A stretch of DNA of 64,000 bases from Mycolicibacterium phlei (GCF_001583415.1 NZ_CP014475.1:3720001-3784000); one strand, 5' to 3'. Shown: positions 12,884 to 21,685, counted from the first letter of the stretch. Made by a program: numbers and translations. The notes: generated from the letters alone by a model not told the origin.

Positions 12884-13729
12884 GTGGTGTTGCCACGACC
12901 GGCACGTCGCGCGCCGGAGCCACCGACGTCGATGGTGTCCCGGGTCGCGCTGATCCTCGGCGTGTTCGACAGCCCCGGAAAGCATCTGCACCTCGACGAG
13001 ATCGTCGCCGACACCGGGCTGCCGCGGTCCTCGACGCACCGCATCCTGACGCAGTTGCACGCGGCGGGGCTGCTCACCCACGGTCCGGACGGGTACTGCC
13101 TGACCGCGGCCGCCCTGCCGGCCACCGTCGATCATTCGCAGCTGCGCGGCGTGGCGTCGCCGGTGCTCAAGCGGTTGCGCGCCGACACCGCCCTGGTGGT
13201 GCACCTCGGTGTGCTGGCCGGCCCGGATGTCGTCTACCTCGACAAGGTGGGTGGCATCGACGGGGTCGCGGTACCGACCCGGGTGGCGGGCCGGACACCG
13301 GCGCATGCCAGCGCGCTGGGCAAGGCGATGCTGGCCCGGCTGGCCGCCGAGGAGGTCGACGCGATGCTGTCCGACCCGCTGCGCAAGTGCACCCCCGCGA
13401 CGATCGCCGACCTCTCGACACTGCACCGGGAACTGGCCCAGATCCGGGCGCGGCACGGCCTGGCCTACGACGATCAGGAGCTGGCCGTCGGGTTGTCGAG
13501 CATCGCCGCACCGATCCCGCTCGCCGGGAACCAATGTGCGGGGTTGTCGCTCACCGGCCCGACGCCCCCGCACCGGCTGCAGCGCATGGCGCCGTTCCTC
13601 ACCCGCGCCGCGCGGGGCATCTCGGAGCACCTGGGCAGGTCGACCCGTGCCGAGCCCGAACCCGCGTCGATCACCGACGACATGCTGTCGCGGGTGCTTC
13701 GCACCCTGTCGTCCGACGACTGGGTCTAG
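12884..13729 (+). CDS. IclR-family transcriptional regulator
   Basis: A 281-residue protein with an N-terminal winged helix (about residues 17-75; LHLDEIVADTGLPRSSTHRIL is the recognition part) and a C-terminal IclR effector domain (VVYLDKVGG, ARTPAHASALGKAMLA-type segments). IclR proteins often control aromatic or acyl-CoA catabolic genes. The nearest candidate target is the convergent acyl-CoA dehydrogenase-like gene or the 14.9-16.5 kb operon. The start is uncertain: GTG at 12884 directly follows AGGA, and an internal ATG at 12932 fits the usual IclR length equally well. Confidence 0.85.
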   Translation: MVLPRPARRAPEPPTSMVSRVALILGVFDSPGKHLHLDEIVADTGLPRSSTHRILTQLHAAGLLTHGPDGYCLTAAALPATVDHSQLRGVASPVLKRLRADTALVVHLGVLAGPDVVYLDKVGGIDGVAVPTRVAGRTPAHASALGKAMLARLAAEEVDAMLSDPLRKCTPATIADLSTLHRELAQIRARHGLAYDDQELAVGLSSIAAPIPLAGNQCAGLSLTGPTPPHRLQRMAPFLTRAARGISEHLGRSTRAEPEPASITDDMLSRVLRTLSSDDWV

Positions 13730-13730
13730 A

Positions 13731-14861
13731 TCACCAGATCAGGTCGTCGACGTTGAGCCCCAACGTGAATCGACCCACCACCGACAACACCTGCTCGACG
13801 TTGCTCGCGACGTGCATGCGGGCCGTCTGCGCGTCCCGCCACACCCGCTCGAGCAGCGCGGCGTCGGTGTCCGGGCCCGGGTCGTGCACGACGGCACGGA
13901 TCGCGGCGAAGGCACGTTCGGAGGCCATCACCTGATCGCGGCGGGTGCGCAGCACCAGATCGTTGTCCGGCTGGGTGTCGGCGCGCACACAGGCCATGAG
14001 ATCGTCGACGTTGCGGGTGAGCTGGCGTATCGACAGGTCCACGTCGGCGGCAGCCATGGCCAGGGTGCTCAGCGGTGCCATCTCGTCGACGGGCCGGGTC
14101 GCCAGCACGCGTTGCGCCGCGCCGAGCAGCGGGATGGTTCCGGCCAGGGTGTACAGCGTCGGCTGCGGCAGCCGGTCGATCAGCGTGTCCGCCCGGCGCG
14201 GATCGAAGTTCAGCCAACTGAACGCGCGGTGGTCCGGGACGAACGCGTCGGTGACCACCACGTCGTCGGCGCCGATCCCCCTCAGCCCCAGGCCGTTCCA
14301 CGTCTTCTCGACCACATAGTCGTCGCGCGGCACCAGCACCGCCATGAAGTCCTGGGCCGCGCCGTCGGGGCCCACCCGCAACGCGGCCGCGCTCAGCCAG
14401 GACGCGTGATGCGCGCCCGTGCAGCGTGTCCACCGCCCCGACAACCGGAAGCCGCCGTCGACCGACTCCAGCCGCCCGGTCGGGGCGTACGACGAGCACA
14501 GCAGCGCCCGCGGGTCCGAGCCCCAGATCTCCTGTCGCACACGTCTGTCACGCACCGACAGGCCCCAACCGTTCAGCGCCAGCCAGCTGGCCAGCCACCC
14601 GGTCGACGTGCACGCCGACGACAGTTCGCGGGTCGCGGTCAGGTAGTCGTTCGGATCGGTCCGGTTTCCGTCGGCAGGACGCAGCACCGAGAAGTAGCCG
14701 ACGTCGTGCAGCCGCGCGATCACGTCCGGGTCGACCGCGCCGCGGCGATCGACCTCGGCCGCCGACGCCGCGATCTCGGGAAGCAGGGCGCGAACGGCGT
14801 CGACGACCGAATGCGTCCCGGTCGTCCTCACAGCTGCGCTCCGCATGGCACGATCATCCAT
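13731..14861 (-). CDS. Acyl-CoA dehydrogenase-fold flavoprotein, HsaA/HpaB-like monooxygenase type
   Basis: A 376-residue protein with the acyl-CoA dehydrogenase fold as seen in reduced-flavin-dependent hydroxylases (HsaA and related): STGWLASWLALNGWGLS, then GGFRLSGRWTRCTGAHHASW (middle beta domain), and a C-terminal helical domain ending MHVASNVEQVLSVVGRF. It lacks an obvious acyl-CoA dehydrogenase catalytic Glu signature. It probably oxygenates an aromatic or ring compound using FMNH2 from a partner reductase (family inference; no reductase is adjacent). It is convergent with the IclR gene, with stops one base apart, and its start is only 29 bases from the divergent 14891 gene. Confidence 0.72.
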   Translation of the reverse strand: MDDRAMRSAAVRTTGTHSVVDAVRALLPEIAASAAEVDRRGAVDPDVIARLHDVGYFSVLRPADGNRTDPNDYLTATRELSSACTSTGWLASWLALNGWGLSVRDRRVRQEIWGSDPRALLCSSYAPTGRLESVDGGFRLSGRWTRCTGAHHASWLSAAALRVGPDGAAQDFMAVLVPRDDYVVEKTWNGLGLRGIGADDVVVTDAFVPDHRAFSWLNFDPRRADTLIDRLPQPTLYTLAGTIPLLGAAQRVLATRPVDEMAPLSTLAMAAADVDLSIRQLTRNVDDLMACVRADTQPDNDLVLRTRRDQVMASERAFAAIRAVVHDPGPDTDAALLERVWRDAQTARMHVASNVEQVLSVVGRFTLGLNVDDLIW

Positions 14862-14890
14862 ACCATGTAGCGCGGCGTCGGGAGGTGAGT

Positions 14891-15760
14891 ATGACGGAGA
14901 CGACGGCTCCCGTCCTACGCCGCATCCTCGACGCCGCCAACATCACCGAATCGGTTGGCCCGCTGGAGTGTTCGCTTGCCGGCGCGACTCTGCGCTGGGC
15001 GCCGCCGACGGAGGGCTTCGTCTCCGACGTGCATGAGCTCGGCGCGATCGACGGGGCGCTGGGCTGGCTGGCGGCGGTCTTCAACACCGCGTCGCATGAA
15101 CTCTCGTCGTTTCCCGCCGCCGATCCGCACGCGACCGTCACCCTCGCCGCGCAGGGGGACGGCACCGTCCGCCGCGGGAAACTGACCGGACGCTGGCAGT
15201 CGGTCGTCGGCGCCGAGTACGCGCAGTGGTTTCTGTTGCCCGCGAAGGATTCTCGTGTGCTGGTGCCGCGCAGCGCGGTACAGCTGGCGCCGGCGCCGCC
15301 CCGGCCTGCGCTGGCGGCGGCGGGCATCTGCGAGGTGGCGGTCGGCGGTCAGCCGGTCGACGACGACCTGATCGCGCCCGGGGGCATCGGTCCGCTGGCG
15401 GCGACGGGCGCGGCCGCCGCCGTCGTGGGGTCGGCCGACGGGGTGTGGCGCCGCCATGTCGGCCAGGTCCGCGCCCGGCTGGCCACCACCTACGGCGGCG
15501 AGGACGTCACCGACGACGCGTCCGCGCAGGTGGCGCGCGCCGCGTCGGACATCGACGCCGCTCGGTTGCAGGTCCTCGACTCGCTGCGGGCCGATCAGGT
15601 GCGGGCCTGCCGGCAGGCGGTGGGCCGGGCGCGCGCCGCGGTGGATCGGCTGCTGGCCATCAGCAAGTACGCGTTGGACGCGGCCGACCCGGTGACCCGG
15701 CAGTGGCAGGACGTGCAGGCGGGTTGCCGCCTGGCCGAGCGCCTCTTCGACCGCTTCTGA
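14891..15760 (+). CDS. Short acyl-CoA dehydrogenase-like protein, function unknown
   Basis: A 289-residue protein with a strong GGAGGTGAGT ribosome-binding site and ATG at 14891. The C-terminal half is helical, with Arg-rich segments (ACRQAVGRARAAVDRLL, RQWQDVQAGCRLAERLFDRF) resembling the last helical domain of HsaA/HpaB-type flavoproteins. The N-terminal part resembles their middle beta domain (WFLLPAKDSRVLVPRSAV). It looks like a shortened relative of the divergent gene at 13731-14861 that lacks the first helical domain. It may be a non-catalytic partner or a divergent enzyme. It is 22 bases from echA14 on the same strand, so probably co-transcribed. Confidence 0.6.
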   Translation: MTETTAPVLRRILDAANITESVGPLECSLAGATLRWAPPTEGFVSDVHELGAIDGALGWLAAVFNTASHELSSFPAADPHATVTLAAQGDGTVRRGKLTGRWQSVVGAEYAQWFLLPAKDSRVLVPRSAVQLAPAPPRPALAAAGICEVAVGGQPVDDDLIAPGGIGPLAATGAAAAVVGSADGVWRRHVGQVRARLATTYGGEDVTDDASAQVARAASDIDAARLQVLDSLRADQVRACRQAVGRARAAVDRLLAISKYALDAADPVTRQWQDVQAGCRLAERLFDRF

Positions 15761-15782
15761 CGCCGGTCTCTAAGCTGGGCGC

Positions 15783-16535
15783 GTGTCTGATTCCGTACTG
15801 GTCGATGTCGAGGACCGCATCGCCGTCATCACCGTCAACGATCCCGACCGCCGCAACGCGGTGACGTTCGAGATGTCGGCCGCGCTGCGGGAGGCGGTCA
15901 CCGCCGCCGAGACCGACCCCGAGGTGCACGCGGTGATCGTGACCGGCGCGGGCAAGGCGTTCTGCGCGGGTGCGGATCTCAGCGCGCTGGGCTCGGCGAC
16001 CGCTGACGGACTGCGCAAGATCTACGACGGATTCCTGGCGGTGGCCGACTGCACGCTGCCGACGATCGCCGCGGTCAACGGCGCGGCGGTGGGCGCGGGC
16101 CTGAACCTGGCGCTGGCCGCCGACGTGCGGATCGCCGGGCCGGCGGCGCTGTTCGACCCGCGGTTCCAGAAGCTCGGCATCCATCCCGGTGGCGGTGCGA
16201 CGTGGATGCTGCAGCGGCTGGTCGGGCCGCAGGCGGCGCGGGCCGCGCTGCTGTTCGGGATGCGGTTCGACGCCGAGGCGGCGGTGCGGCACGGGCTGGC
16301 GCTGGAGATCGCCGACGATCCGGTCGCGGCGGCCAAGGCGCTGGCGGCGGGCCCGGCGGGTGCACCGCGCGACGTGGTGCTGGCGACCAAGGCGTCGATG
16401 CGGGCGACCGCGAACCCGGGCGTCGTCGACAGCGACCAGCACCGTCTGGCGGTCGACATCGAGATCGGCCCGCAGGCCGCCTCCATCGAGTCGCCGGAGT
16501 TTCAGCAGCGGCTGGCCGCCGCCCGCAAGAAGTAG
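15783..16535 (+). CDS. echA14: Enoyl-CoA hydratase/isomerase (EchA14-like)
   Basis: A 250-residue crotonase-fold protein: DPDRRNAVTFEM, VTGAGKAFCAGADLSALG (oxyanion-hole and CoA-binding region), then AAVNGAAVGAGLNLALAADVRIAG. The position between the plsBC/DGAT block and the bkd cluster matches Rv2486 (echA14). It hydrates trans-2-enoyl-CoA or acts on a related thioester; the Glu pair of classical hydratases is not obvious, so the exact reaction is open. GTG start. Confidence 0.85.
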   Translation: MSDSVLVDVEDRIAVITVNDPDRRNAVTFEMSAALREAVTAAETDPEVHAVIVTGAGKAFCAGADLSALGSATADGLRKIYDGFLAVADCTLPTIAAVNGAAVGAGLNLALAADVRIAGPAALFDPRFQKLGIHPGGGATWMLQRLVGPQAARAALLFGMRFDAEAAVRHGLALEIADDPVAAAKALAAGPAGAPRDVVLATKASMRATANPGVVDSDQHRLAVDIEIGPQAASIESPEFQQRLAAARKK

Positions 16536-16545
16536 ACCCGGCGCG

Positions 16546-16917
16546 CTACCCGGCGTCGAGGTAGAACCACCGGCCTGCGCGCCGCTCGAACGTGCTGCGC
16601 TCGTGCAGGGTGTCGGTCCGGCCCGCGACGGTGTAGGTGGCGACGAACTCCACCTCGCCGTACTTGTCGCCGGCGCCGCCAGCCACCACGTCGCTGATCT
16701 GCAGGCCGCGCCAGGTCATCGCCGGCTCGACGCGCACGTCGTCGGGCCGGGTCCGCGGATGCCAGGTCCGGAACAGGTAGTCGGGCAGGCCTTTCGCGAA
16801 CGCCGAGTAGCGCGACCGCATCAGCTCCTCGGCGGTGGCGGCGTCGCGCACCCCGTCGTGCAGGGGTTCGCAGCAGGCGGCGTACGGCGCGCCGCTGCCG
16901 CACGGGCAGGCGTCCAT
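16546..16917 (-). CDS. YchJ-family protein with N-terminal SEC-C zinc motif
   Basis: A 123-residue protein beginning MDACPCGSGAPYAACC, a SEC-C-like Cys cluster that binds zinc, followed by an NTF2-like YchJ domain (LMRSRYSAFAKGLPDYLFRTWHP). This is the UPF0225 family; the molecular role is unknown. It is convergent with echA14 and lies 15 bases upstream of nothing but the end of bkdC on the same strand. The ATG at 16917 is the only sensible start because the Cys cluster is N-terminal. Confidence 0.88.
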   Translation of the reverse strand: MDACPCGSGAPYAACCEPLHDGVRDAATAEELMRSRYSAFAKGLPDYLFRTWHPRTRPDDVRVEPAMTWRGLQISDVVAGGAGDKYGEVEFVATYTVAGRTDTLHERSTFERRAGRWFYLDAG

Positions 16918-16932
16918 GGCACCGATTGTGCG

Positions 16933-18129
16933 CTACAGGTCGAGCAGCGCCGTCTCGGGTGCCTCGATGAGCCCGCGCAGTTCGCCCAGGAACGCCGCGA
17001 CCTGCGCCCCGTCGGCGACGCGGTGGTCAAACGCGCACGTCAGCGTCATCGTCGGCCGCGCGACGACCGCACCGTCGACCACCACCGCGCGCGGTTTGAG
17101 CGAGCCGATCCCGAGGATCGCCGCCTCCGGATAGTTGATGACCGGCACGCCCTCGTCCAGGCCGAGCGCACCGAAGTTGGACACCGTGAACGTCGAGCCC
17201 TGCAGCTCGGCGGGTTTCAGCGTGCCCTCACGCGCCGCGGCGATCAGCCGCGTCACCGTCGCGGCCAGCGCTCGCGTGGTCAGCGTCTGCGCGTCGCGGA
17301 TCACCGGCACCAGCAGTCCGCGCGCCGCGGCGACCCCGAAGCCCAGGTGGATCGCCGGGTGCCGGTGGATCTGCGGCCCGTCGCTGGTGTCCACCCAGGT
17401 GGCGTTCAGCTGCGGGTGGCGCCCCAACACGATCGTCAACAGCCGCAGCGTCAGCACGAACGGCGTGATGTCATCGCCGGTGCGCTCACGCAGCTTGTCC
17501 CGCAGCGCCAGCAGCGCGCTGCCGTCGACCTGAACGGAACCGTGTGCGTCGGGAATCCTACTGCGCGACAGCGTCATCCGGTGCGCCATCTCCGCCTGCA
17601 CGCCACGCACCGGCACCATGTCGTCGGCGGGAACCTGCCCGGCCGCGGCCAGCACGTCGTCGCGGGTGACGATCCCGTCCGGCCCCGATCCGGCCACCGC
17701 GCCCAGGTCCACGTCGAGGTCGGCGGCCAGCTTGCGCACCGGCGGCTTGGCCCGGGCCCGATGACCCCGGGCGCGATGACGCGGTGCGGCACCGGTGCGA
17801 CGGCTGCTGTCCATCGCGTCGTCGGCACCGTACCCGACCAGCACGGCGCGCCGGTTCCCCGGCGCAGGCTCGGGCTCGGGCGCCGCGACGTCGGTCTCGA
17901 TGCGCACCAGCACCGCGCCGACGGGCAGCGTATCGCCTTCGCGCCCACCGAGTTCGAGGATCCGGCCGGCGAACGGGCTGGGGATCTCCACCTGCGCCTT
18001 GTTCGTCTCGACGGTACACAGCGTCTGGTTGAGCTCGACCTCGTCACCGACGGCGACGCTCCAGCCGGTGATCGTCGCGTCCTCCAAGCCCTCGCCGAGG
18101 TCGGGCACCAGGAACTCTCGCGCGGTCAT
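16933..18129 (-). CDS. bkdC: Branched-chain alpha-keto acid dehydrogenase E2 (lipoamide acyltransferase) BkdC
   Basis: A 398-residue E2. Residues 1-78 are a lipoyl domain with lipoylation Lys44 (VETNKAQVEIP). Residues about 128-163 are a peripheral subunit-binding domain (PPVRKLAADLDVDLGAVAGSG). The catalytic domain ends with the HxxxDG motif at His369-Asp373 (DHRVADG). The enzyme transfers branched acyl groups to CoA. It corresponds to Rv2495c. Its ATG overlaps the TGA of bkdB (ATGA). A longer reading frame exists upstream but lies within bkdB and is not used. Confidence 0.94.
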   Translation of the reverse strand: MTAREFLVPDLGEGLEDATITGWSVAVGDEVELNQTLCTVETNKAQVEIPSPFAGRILELGGREGDTLPVGAVLVRIETDVAAPEPEPAPGNRRAVLVGYGADDAMDSSRRTGAAPRHRARGHRARAKPPVRKLAADLDVDLGAVAGSGPDGIVTRDDVLAAAGQVPADDMVPVRGVQAEMAHRMTLSRSRIPDAHGSVQVDGSALLALRDKLRERTGDDITPFVLTLRLLTIVLGRHPQLNATWVDTSDGPQIHRHPAIHLGFGVAAARGLLVPVIRDAQTLTTRALAATVTRLIAAAREGTLKPAELQGSTFTVSNFGALGLDEGVPVINYPEAAILGIGSLKPRAVVVDGAVVARPTMTLTCAFDHRVADGAQVAAFLGELRGLIEAPETALLDL

Positions 18130-19166
18130 GGCATCTCCAGGGTGCGTTCCACACAGTCGAGCAGCCGGTCCACGCCCGGCAGCCACAGCCGTTCCAGCCG
18201 CGCCGGCGGATACGGCGTGTCGAACCCGGTGGCGCGCAACACCGGAGCCTCCAGGTCGTAGAACAGCTCCTCGGAGATGCGGGCGGCCAGCTCGGCGCCG
18301 AACCCCAGCGTGCGCGGACCCTCGTGCATGACGACGACGCGTCCGGTGCGGCGCACCGACTCGGCCACCGTGTCGAAGTCCAGCGGGTTCAGCGTCCGCA
18401 GATCGAGCACCTCCAGGCTCCAGTCGTGGTGCTCGGCAGCCGTTTCCGCCGCGCTCAGCGCCGTCGCGACCAGCGGACCGTAGGTCACCACGGTGACGTC
18501 GTCGCCGGGACGGCGCACTACCGCGCGGCCCAGCGGCGGCGCGGGTGACGAGGTGTCGACCGGTTCGCGCGCCCAGTACCGGCGTTTGGGTTCCAGGAAG
18601 ATCACCGGGTCGCGGCTGGCGATGGAGTACCGCAGCAGCCAGTAGGCGTCCGACGGGGTCGACGGCACCACCACCTTGAGCCCGGCGGTGTGCAGCCAGT
18701 ACGTCTCGGTGGACTCCGAATGGTGTTCGACCGCACCGATTCCGCCGAACGACGGGATGCGGATAGTGACCGGCATATCGACGTCGCCGCGGGTGCGCAG
18801 CCGGTACTTCGCCAGGTGGCTGACGATCTGGTCGAACGCCGGGGCGGCGAACCCGTCGAACTGGATCTCCGGCACCGGCACGAACCCGCGCATCGCCATC
18901 CCGACCGCGATCCCGACGATCCCGGACTCGGCCAGCGGTGTGTCGAAACACCGTGTCTCACCGAATGTTTCGGCCAGTCCGTCGGTGACCCGGAAGACGC
19001 CGCCCAGAGTTGCGACGTCCTCGCCGAACACCAGCACCCGCTCGTCTGCGGCCATCGCGTCGTGCAGGGCCCGGTTGATCGCGGCCACCATCGTCATCGT
19101 CGGCGGGGTGGGCACCGGCCGGTCGTCCCCGTCGTACGTGGCCGGCCGCTCGATGATCTGGGTCAT
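18126..19166 (-). CDS. bkdB: Branched-chain alpha-keto acid dehydrogenase E1 beta subunit BkdB
   Basis: A 346-residue transketolase-type E1 beta: AAINRALHDAMAADERVLVFGEDV, then CFDTPLAESGIVGIAVGMAMRG (TPP-interacting Glu), and a C-terminal transketolase domain with VVMHEGPRTLGFGAELAA. It pairs with BkdA in oxidative decarboxylation of 2-oxoisocaproate, 2-oxoisovalerate and 3-methyl-2-oxovalerate. It corresponds to Rv2496c. GGGAGGCCTGAC precedes the ATG, which lies one base after the bkdA stop. Confidence 0.95.
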   Translation of the reverse strand: MTQIIERPATYDGDDRPVPTPPTMTMVAAINRALHDAMAADERVLVFGEDVATLGGVFRVTDGLAETFGETRCFDTPLAESGIVGIAVGMAMRGFVPVPEIQFDGFAAPAFDQIVSHLAKYRLRTRGDVDMPVTIRIPSFGGIGAVEHHSESTETYWLHTAGLKVVVPSTPSDAYWLLRYSIASRDPVIFLEPKRRYWAREPVDTSSPAPPLGRAVVRRPGDDVTVVTYGPLVATALSAAETAAEHHDWSLEVLDLRTLNPLDFDTVAESVRRTGRVVVMHEGPRTLGFGAELAARISEELFYDLEAPVLRATGFDTPYPPARLERLWLPGVDRLLDCVERTLEMP

Positions 19167-19167
19167 G

Positions 19168-20253
19168 TCAGGCCTCCCTTGCGAGTTCGGCCGCGAGTTC
19201 GTCGCGCTGGGCGGCCAGATCCGGGGTGATGTCGTGGTAGACGGCGTCGAACATGTCGGTGACGGGGAAGTCCGCGGCGCCCACCACCGCGTCGCGCAGC
19301 TCGCCGCGCAGCCGGGTGGCGCGGGCCGTGGCCCGCTCCTCCAGCCGCGGTGTCCACACCCCCACCGACTCCAGGTAGGCGCGGTATCTCGTGATCGGGT
19401 CGCGGGCCGCCCATTCGGCCACCTCGTCCGGGTCGCGGTAGCGAGTCGGGTCGTCGGAGGTGGTGTGCGGGCCCATCCGGTAGGTGACCGCCTCGATCAG
19501 CGTGGGGCCGCCGCCCGCGCGGGCCCGCCGGGCGGCCTCGGCGGTGACGGCGAAGCAGGCCAGCACATCGTTGCCGTCCACGCGGATCCCAGGCATGCCG
19601 TAGCCGATGGCCCGGTGCGCGATCGACGGTCCGGCCATCTGCCTGCCGACCGGCACCGAGATCGCCCACTGGTTGTTCTGCACGAAGAACACGCACGGCG
19701 CGCGGTACACGGCGGCGAAGTTCAGCGCCTCGTGCACGTCGCCCTCGCTGGTGGCGCCGTCACCGAGGAACGCCAGCGTCACCGAGTCCTCGCCGAGCCG
19801 CTGGGCGGCCATCGCCGCGCCGACGGCGTGCAGGGTGTGGGTGCCGATCGGGATCGCGATCGGGGCGACGCACTTGTCGGTGAAGCCGAGCCCGCCGTGC
19901 CAGCTGCCCCGCCACACGGCGCTGAGCTGGGCGGGCGTGATGCCGCGCAGCAGGAACGCGCCGATCTCGCGGTACTGCGGGAACAGCCAGTCGGTCTTGC
20001 GCAGGCAGGCGGCGGCGCCGATCTGGGCGGCCTCCTGGCCGCGGCACGACGCGTACAGCGCGAGTTCGCCCTGGCGCTGCAGGTTGATCAGCTCGGTGTC
20101 GAGGTCGCGGGTGACGACCATCGACTCGTAGAGCCAGGCCAGCGTCTCGGGTGGTAGATCGCGGCGGTATCTGTCCTCGGGGGTCGGCGTCCCGTCCGGG
20201 GCGACCAGCCCGATGGGCTCGAGGTCGACGTCAAACGTCTCCACACCTGCCAT
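19168..20253 (-). CDS. bkdA: Branched-chain alpha-keto acid dehydrogenase E1 alpha subunit BkdA
   Basis: A 361-residue E1 alpha with the thiamine diphosphate motif LAFLGDGATSEGDVHEALNF followed by FVQNNQWAIS (the GDG...NN pattern). It also has YRMGPHTTSDDPTRYR, the phosphorylation-loop region of the family. It corresponds to Rv2497c (annotated pdhA in older sources). AAGGAGGCGGT precedes the ATG. It begins a probable three-gene bkdABC unit, separated by 98 bases from citE, so it may have its own promoter. Confidence 0.95.
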   Translation of the reverse strand: MAGVETFDVDLEPIGLVAPDGTPTPEDRYRRDLPPETLAWLYESMVVTRDLDTELINLQRQGELALYASCRGQEAAQIGAAACLRKTDWLFPQYREIGAFLLRGITPAQLSAVWRGSWHGGLGFTDKCVAPIAIPIGTHTLHAVGAAMAAQRLGEDSVTLAFLGDGATSEGDVHEALNFAAVYRAPCVFFVQNNQWAISVPVGRQMAGPSIAHRAIGYGMPGIRVDGNDVLACFAVTAEAARRARAGGGPTLIEAVTYRMGPHTTSDDPTRYRDPDEVAEWAARDPITRYRAYLESVGVWTPRLEERATARATRLRGELRDAVVGAADFPVTDMFDAVYHDITPDLAAQRDELAAELAREA

Positions 20254-20270
20254 ACCGCCTCCTTGCTCTC

Positions 20271-20311
20271 TGACGACGGGTCACGCCGTCAGGCGACTGA
20301 GGTGTCTCAGT
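20271..20311. promoter_or_regulatory. Inverted repeats between citE and bkdA
   Basis: Two nested signals lie in the 98-base gap: TGACGACGG / ACGCCGTCA (20271-20291, 7 of 9 pairs) and ACTGAG-GTGT-CTCAGT (20296-20311, perfect 6-bp arms). They could form an operator for bkdA or a weak terminator after citE. They do not match the bkaR operator at 26402-26446. Confidence 0.35.
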
Positions 20312-20351
20312 GCGGAGGCTGTCGAGCAGGTCCCCGGGTGTGGGGGTGTCG

Positions 20352-21167
20352 CTAGGCGCCTGGGTCGGGCGCCAGCGCGACGATGCGCTCGGCTCGCCGC
20401 AGCACTGGGGCATCCACCATTATGCCCTCGTGCTGGAAGACGCCCCGGGCATCACGGGCCGCGTCGAGGACGTGTCGGGCCCACCGCACCTGCTCGTCGG
20501 TGGGCGTGTAGCCCTCCCGGATCACCGCGACCTGCGACGGGTGGATGGCGACCTTGACGTCGAACCCGACGGCGACCGCGTCGTCGACCTCGGCGCGCAA
20601 CCCGTCGAGGTCCTTGATGTCGAGGTACACCGAGTCCAGGGCCAGCCTGCCGTAGGCCTTGGCGGCCAGCAGGGTCTGTGACCGCACGTGCTTGGCCACG
20701 TCGCGGTAGCTGCCGTCCGGGAAGCGGTTGGCGGTGCCGCCGGTGACGGCGAACAGGTCCTCCGCACCCCACATCAGCGCGACGGCGTTGTCCATCCGCG
20801 CCAGTTCGGTCACCGCGAGCGCGCCCAGCGGCGTCTCGATCAGCACCACGACCTCCAGCGGCGCCAGGTCGCGCACCTGCTGCGGGTCCTCGGTCTTGGC
20901 CAGCATCACGGTGGTGTAGGCGGTCTTGGTCAGTGCCTCGAGGTCGCGGCTGTGGTCGTCGGTGCCGCTCGGGTTGACCCGCACGACGGTGCGGTTCGGG
21001 TCCAGCGGGGTGTCGACGAGCGCCTTGCGGGCGGCCTCCCGGTCCTTGGCGGCGACCCCGTCCTCCAGGTCGAGGATCACCACATCGGCCGCGGCGGCGG
21101 CCTTTTCGAAGCGTTCGGGGCGGTCGGCGGGGCAGAACAGCCAGGCCGGTCCGGCGGCGAGCGTCAC
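20352..21167 (-). CDS. citE: CitE-like beta-hydroxyacyl-CoA lyase
   Basis: A 271-residue HpcH/HpaI aldolase-fold CitE protein: LFCPADRPERFEKA, VILDLEDGVAAKDR, VRVNPSGTDDHSRDL, VLIETPLGALAV (catalytic and metal-binding Glu) and LMWGAEDL. It corresponds to Rv2498c, which has been characterised as a bifunctional lyase used in leucine catabolism and itaconate breakdown (HMG-CoA-type and citramalyl-CoA lyase). The setting among leucine-degradation genes fits the terminal cleavage step. The GTG start overlaps the TGA of the MaoC gene. Confidence 0.9.
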   Translation of the reverse strand: MTLAAGPAWLFCPADRPERFEKAAAAADVVILDLEDGVAAKDREAARKALVDTPLDPNRTVVRVNPSGTDDHSRDLEALTKTAYTTVMLAKTEDPQQVRDLAPLEVVVLIETPLGALAVTELARMDNAVALMWGAEDLFAVTGGTANRFPDGSYRDVAKHVRSQTLLAAKAYGRLALDSVYLDIKDLDGLRAEVDDAVAVGFDVKVAIHPSQVAVIREGYTPTDEQVRWARHVLDAARDARGVFQHEGIMVDAPVLRRAERIVALAPDPGA

Positions 21168-21685
21168 TGGTCCTCTCCCTCCGGGCGTTTGCGCACCATG
21201 GTCTTTCGGGTGGCGGTGGCGACGATGTCGCCGTGCTGGTTGCGGCCCACGTGGGAGAACGTCACGATGCCCTCCCCCGGCCGGCTCTTGGACTCGCGCT
21301 TCTCGAGCACCTCGGACTCGGCGTAGAGGGTGTCGCCGTGGAACAGCGGCTTCGGGAAGGCGATCTCGCCGAAACCGAGGTTGCCGACGATGGTGCCCTG
21401 GGTCAGCTGGGTGACCGACAGTCCGACGAGCGTGGACAGCGTGAACATCGAGTTGACCAGCCGCTGGTGGAACGGCGGCTGCGCGTCGGAGAACGCGGCG
21501 TCCAGATGCAGCGCCTGGGTGTTCATCGTCAGCGTGGTGAACAGGACGTTGTCGGCCTCGGTGATGGTGCGGCCCGGCCGGTGCAGGTACAGCACGCCGG
21601 TCTCGAACTCCTCGTACCAGAGCCCGCGCTGGACGACGACCTTCTTCTCGACCTCGCTCCGAGTCTGATCGTTCGTTCCGCTCAC
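21164..21685 (-). CDS. MaoC-family hotdog dehydratase
   Basis: A 173-residue MaoC-like hydratase. The hotdog core contains LWYEEFETG, NVLFTTLTMNTQALHLDAAFS (D...N...H pattern of MaoC hydratases) and GNLGFGEIAFPKPLFHGDTLYAESEV. It corresponds to Rv2499c. In a leucine pathway it could hydrate 3-methylglutaconyl-CoA (inference from neighbours). The GTG overlaps the TGA of fadE19, so fadE19, this gene and citE are coupled. Confidence 0.88.
   Translation of the reverse strand: MSGTNDQTRSEVEKKVVVQRGLWYEEFETGVLYLHRPGRTITEADNVLFTTLTMNTQALHLDAAFSDAQPPFHQRLVNSMFTLSTLVGLSVTQLTQGTIVGNLGFGEIAFPKPLFHGDTLYAESEVLEKRESKSRPGEGIVTFSHVGRNQHGDIVATATRKTMVRKRPEGEDQ

Noticed and set aside
16933..18951. Long form of bkdC (672 codons) extending into bkdB
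   Set aside because: The extra 274 codons lie inside the bkdB gene and read as Arg-rich nonsense; the lipoyl domain begins exactly at the ATG at 18129.
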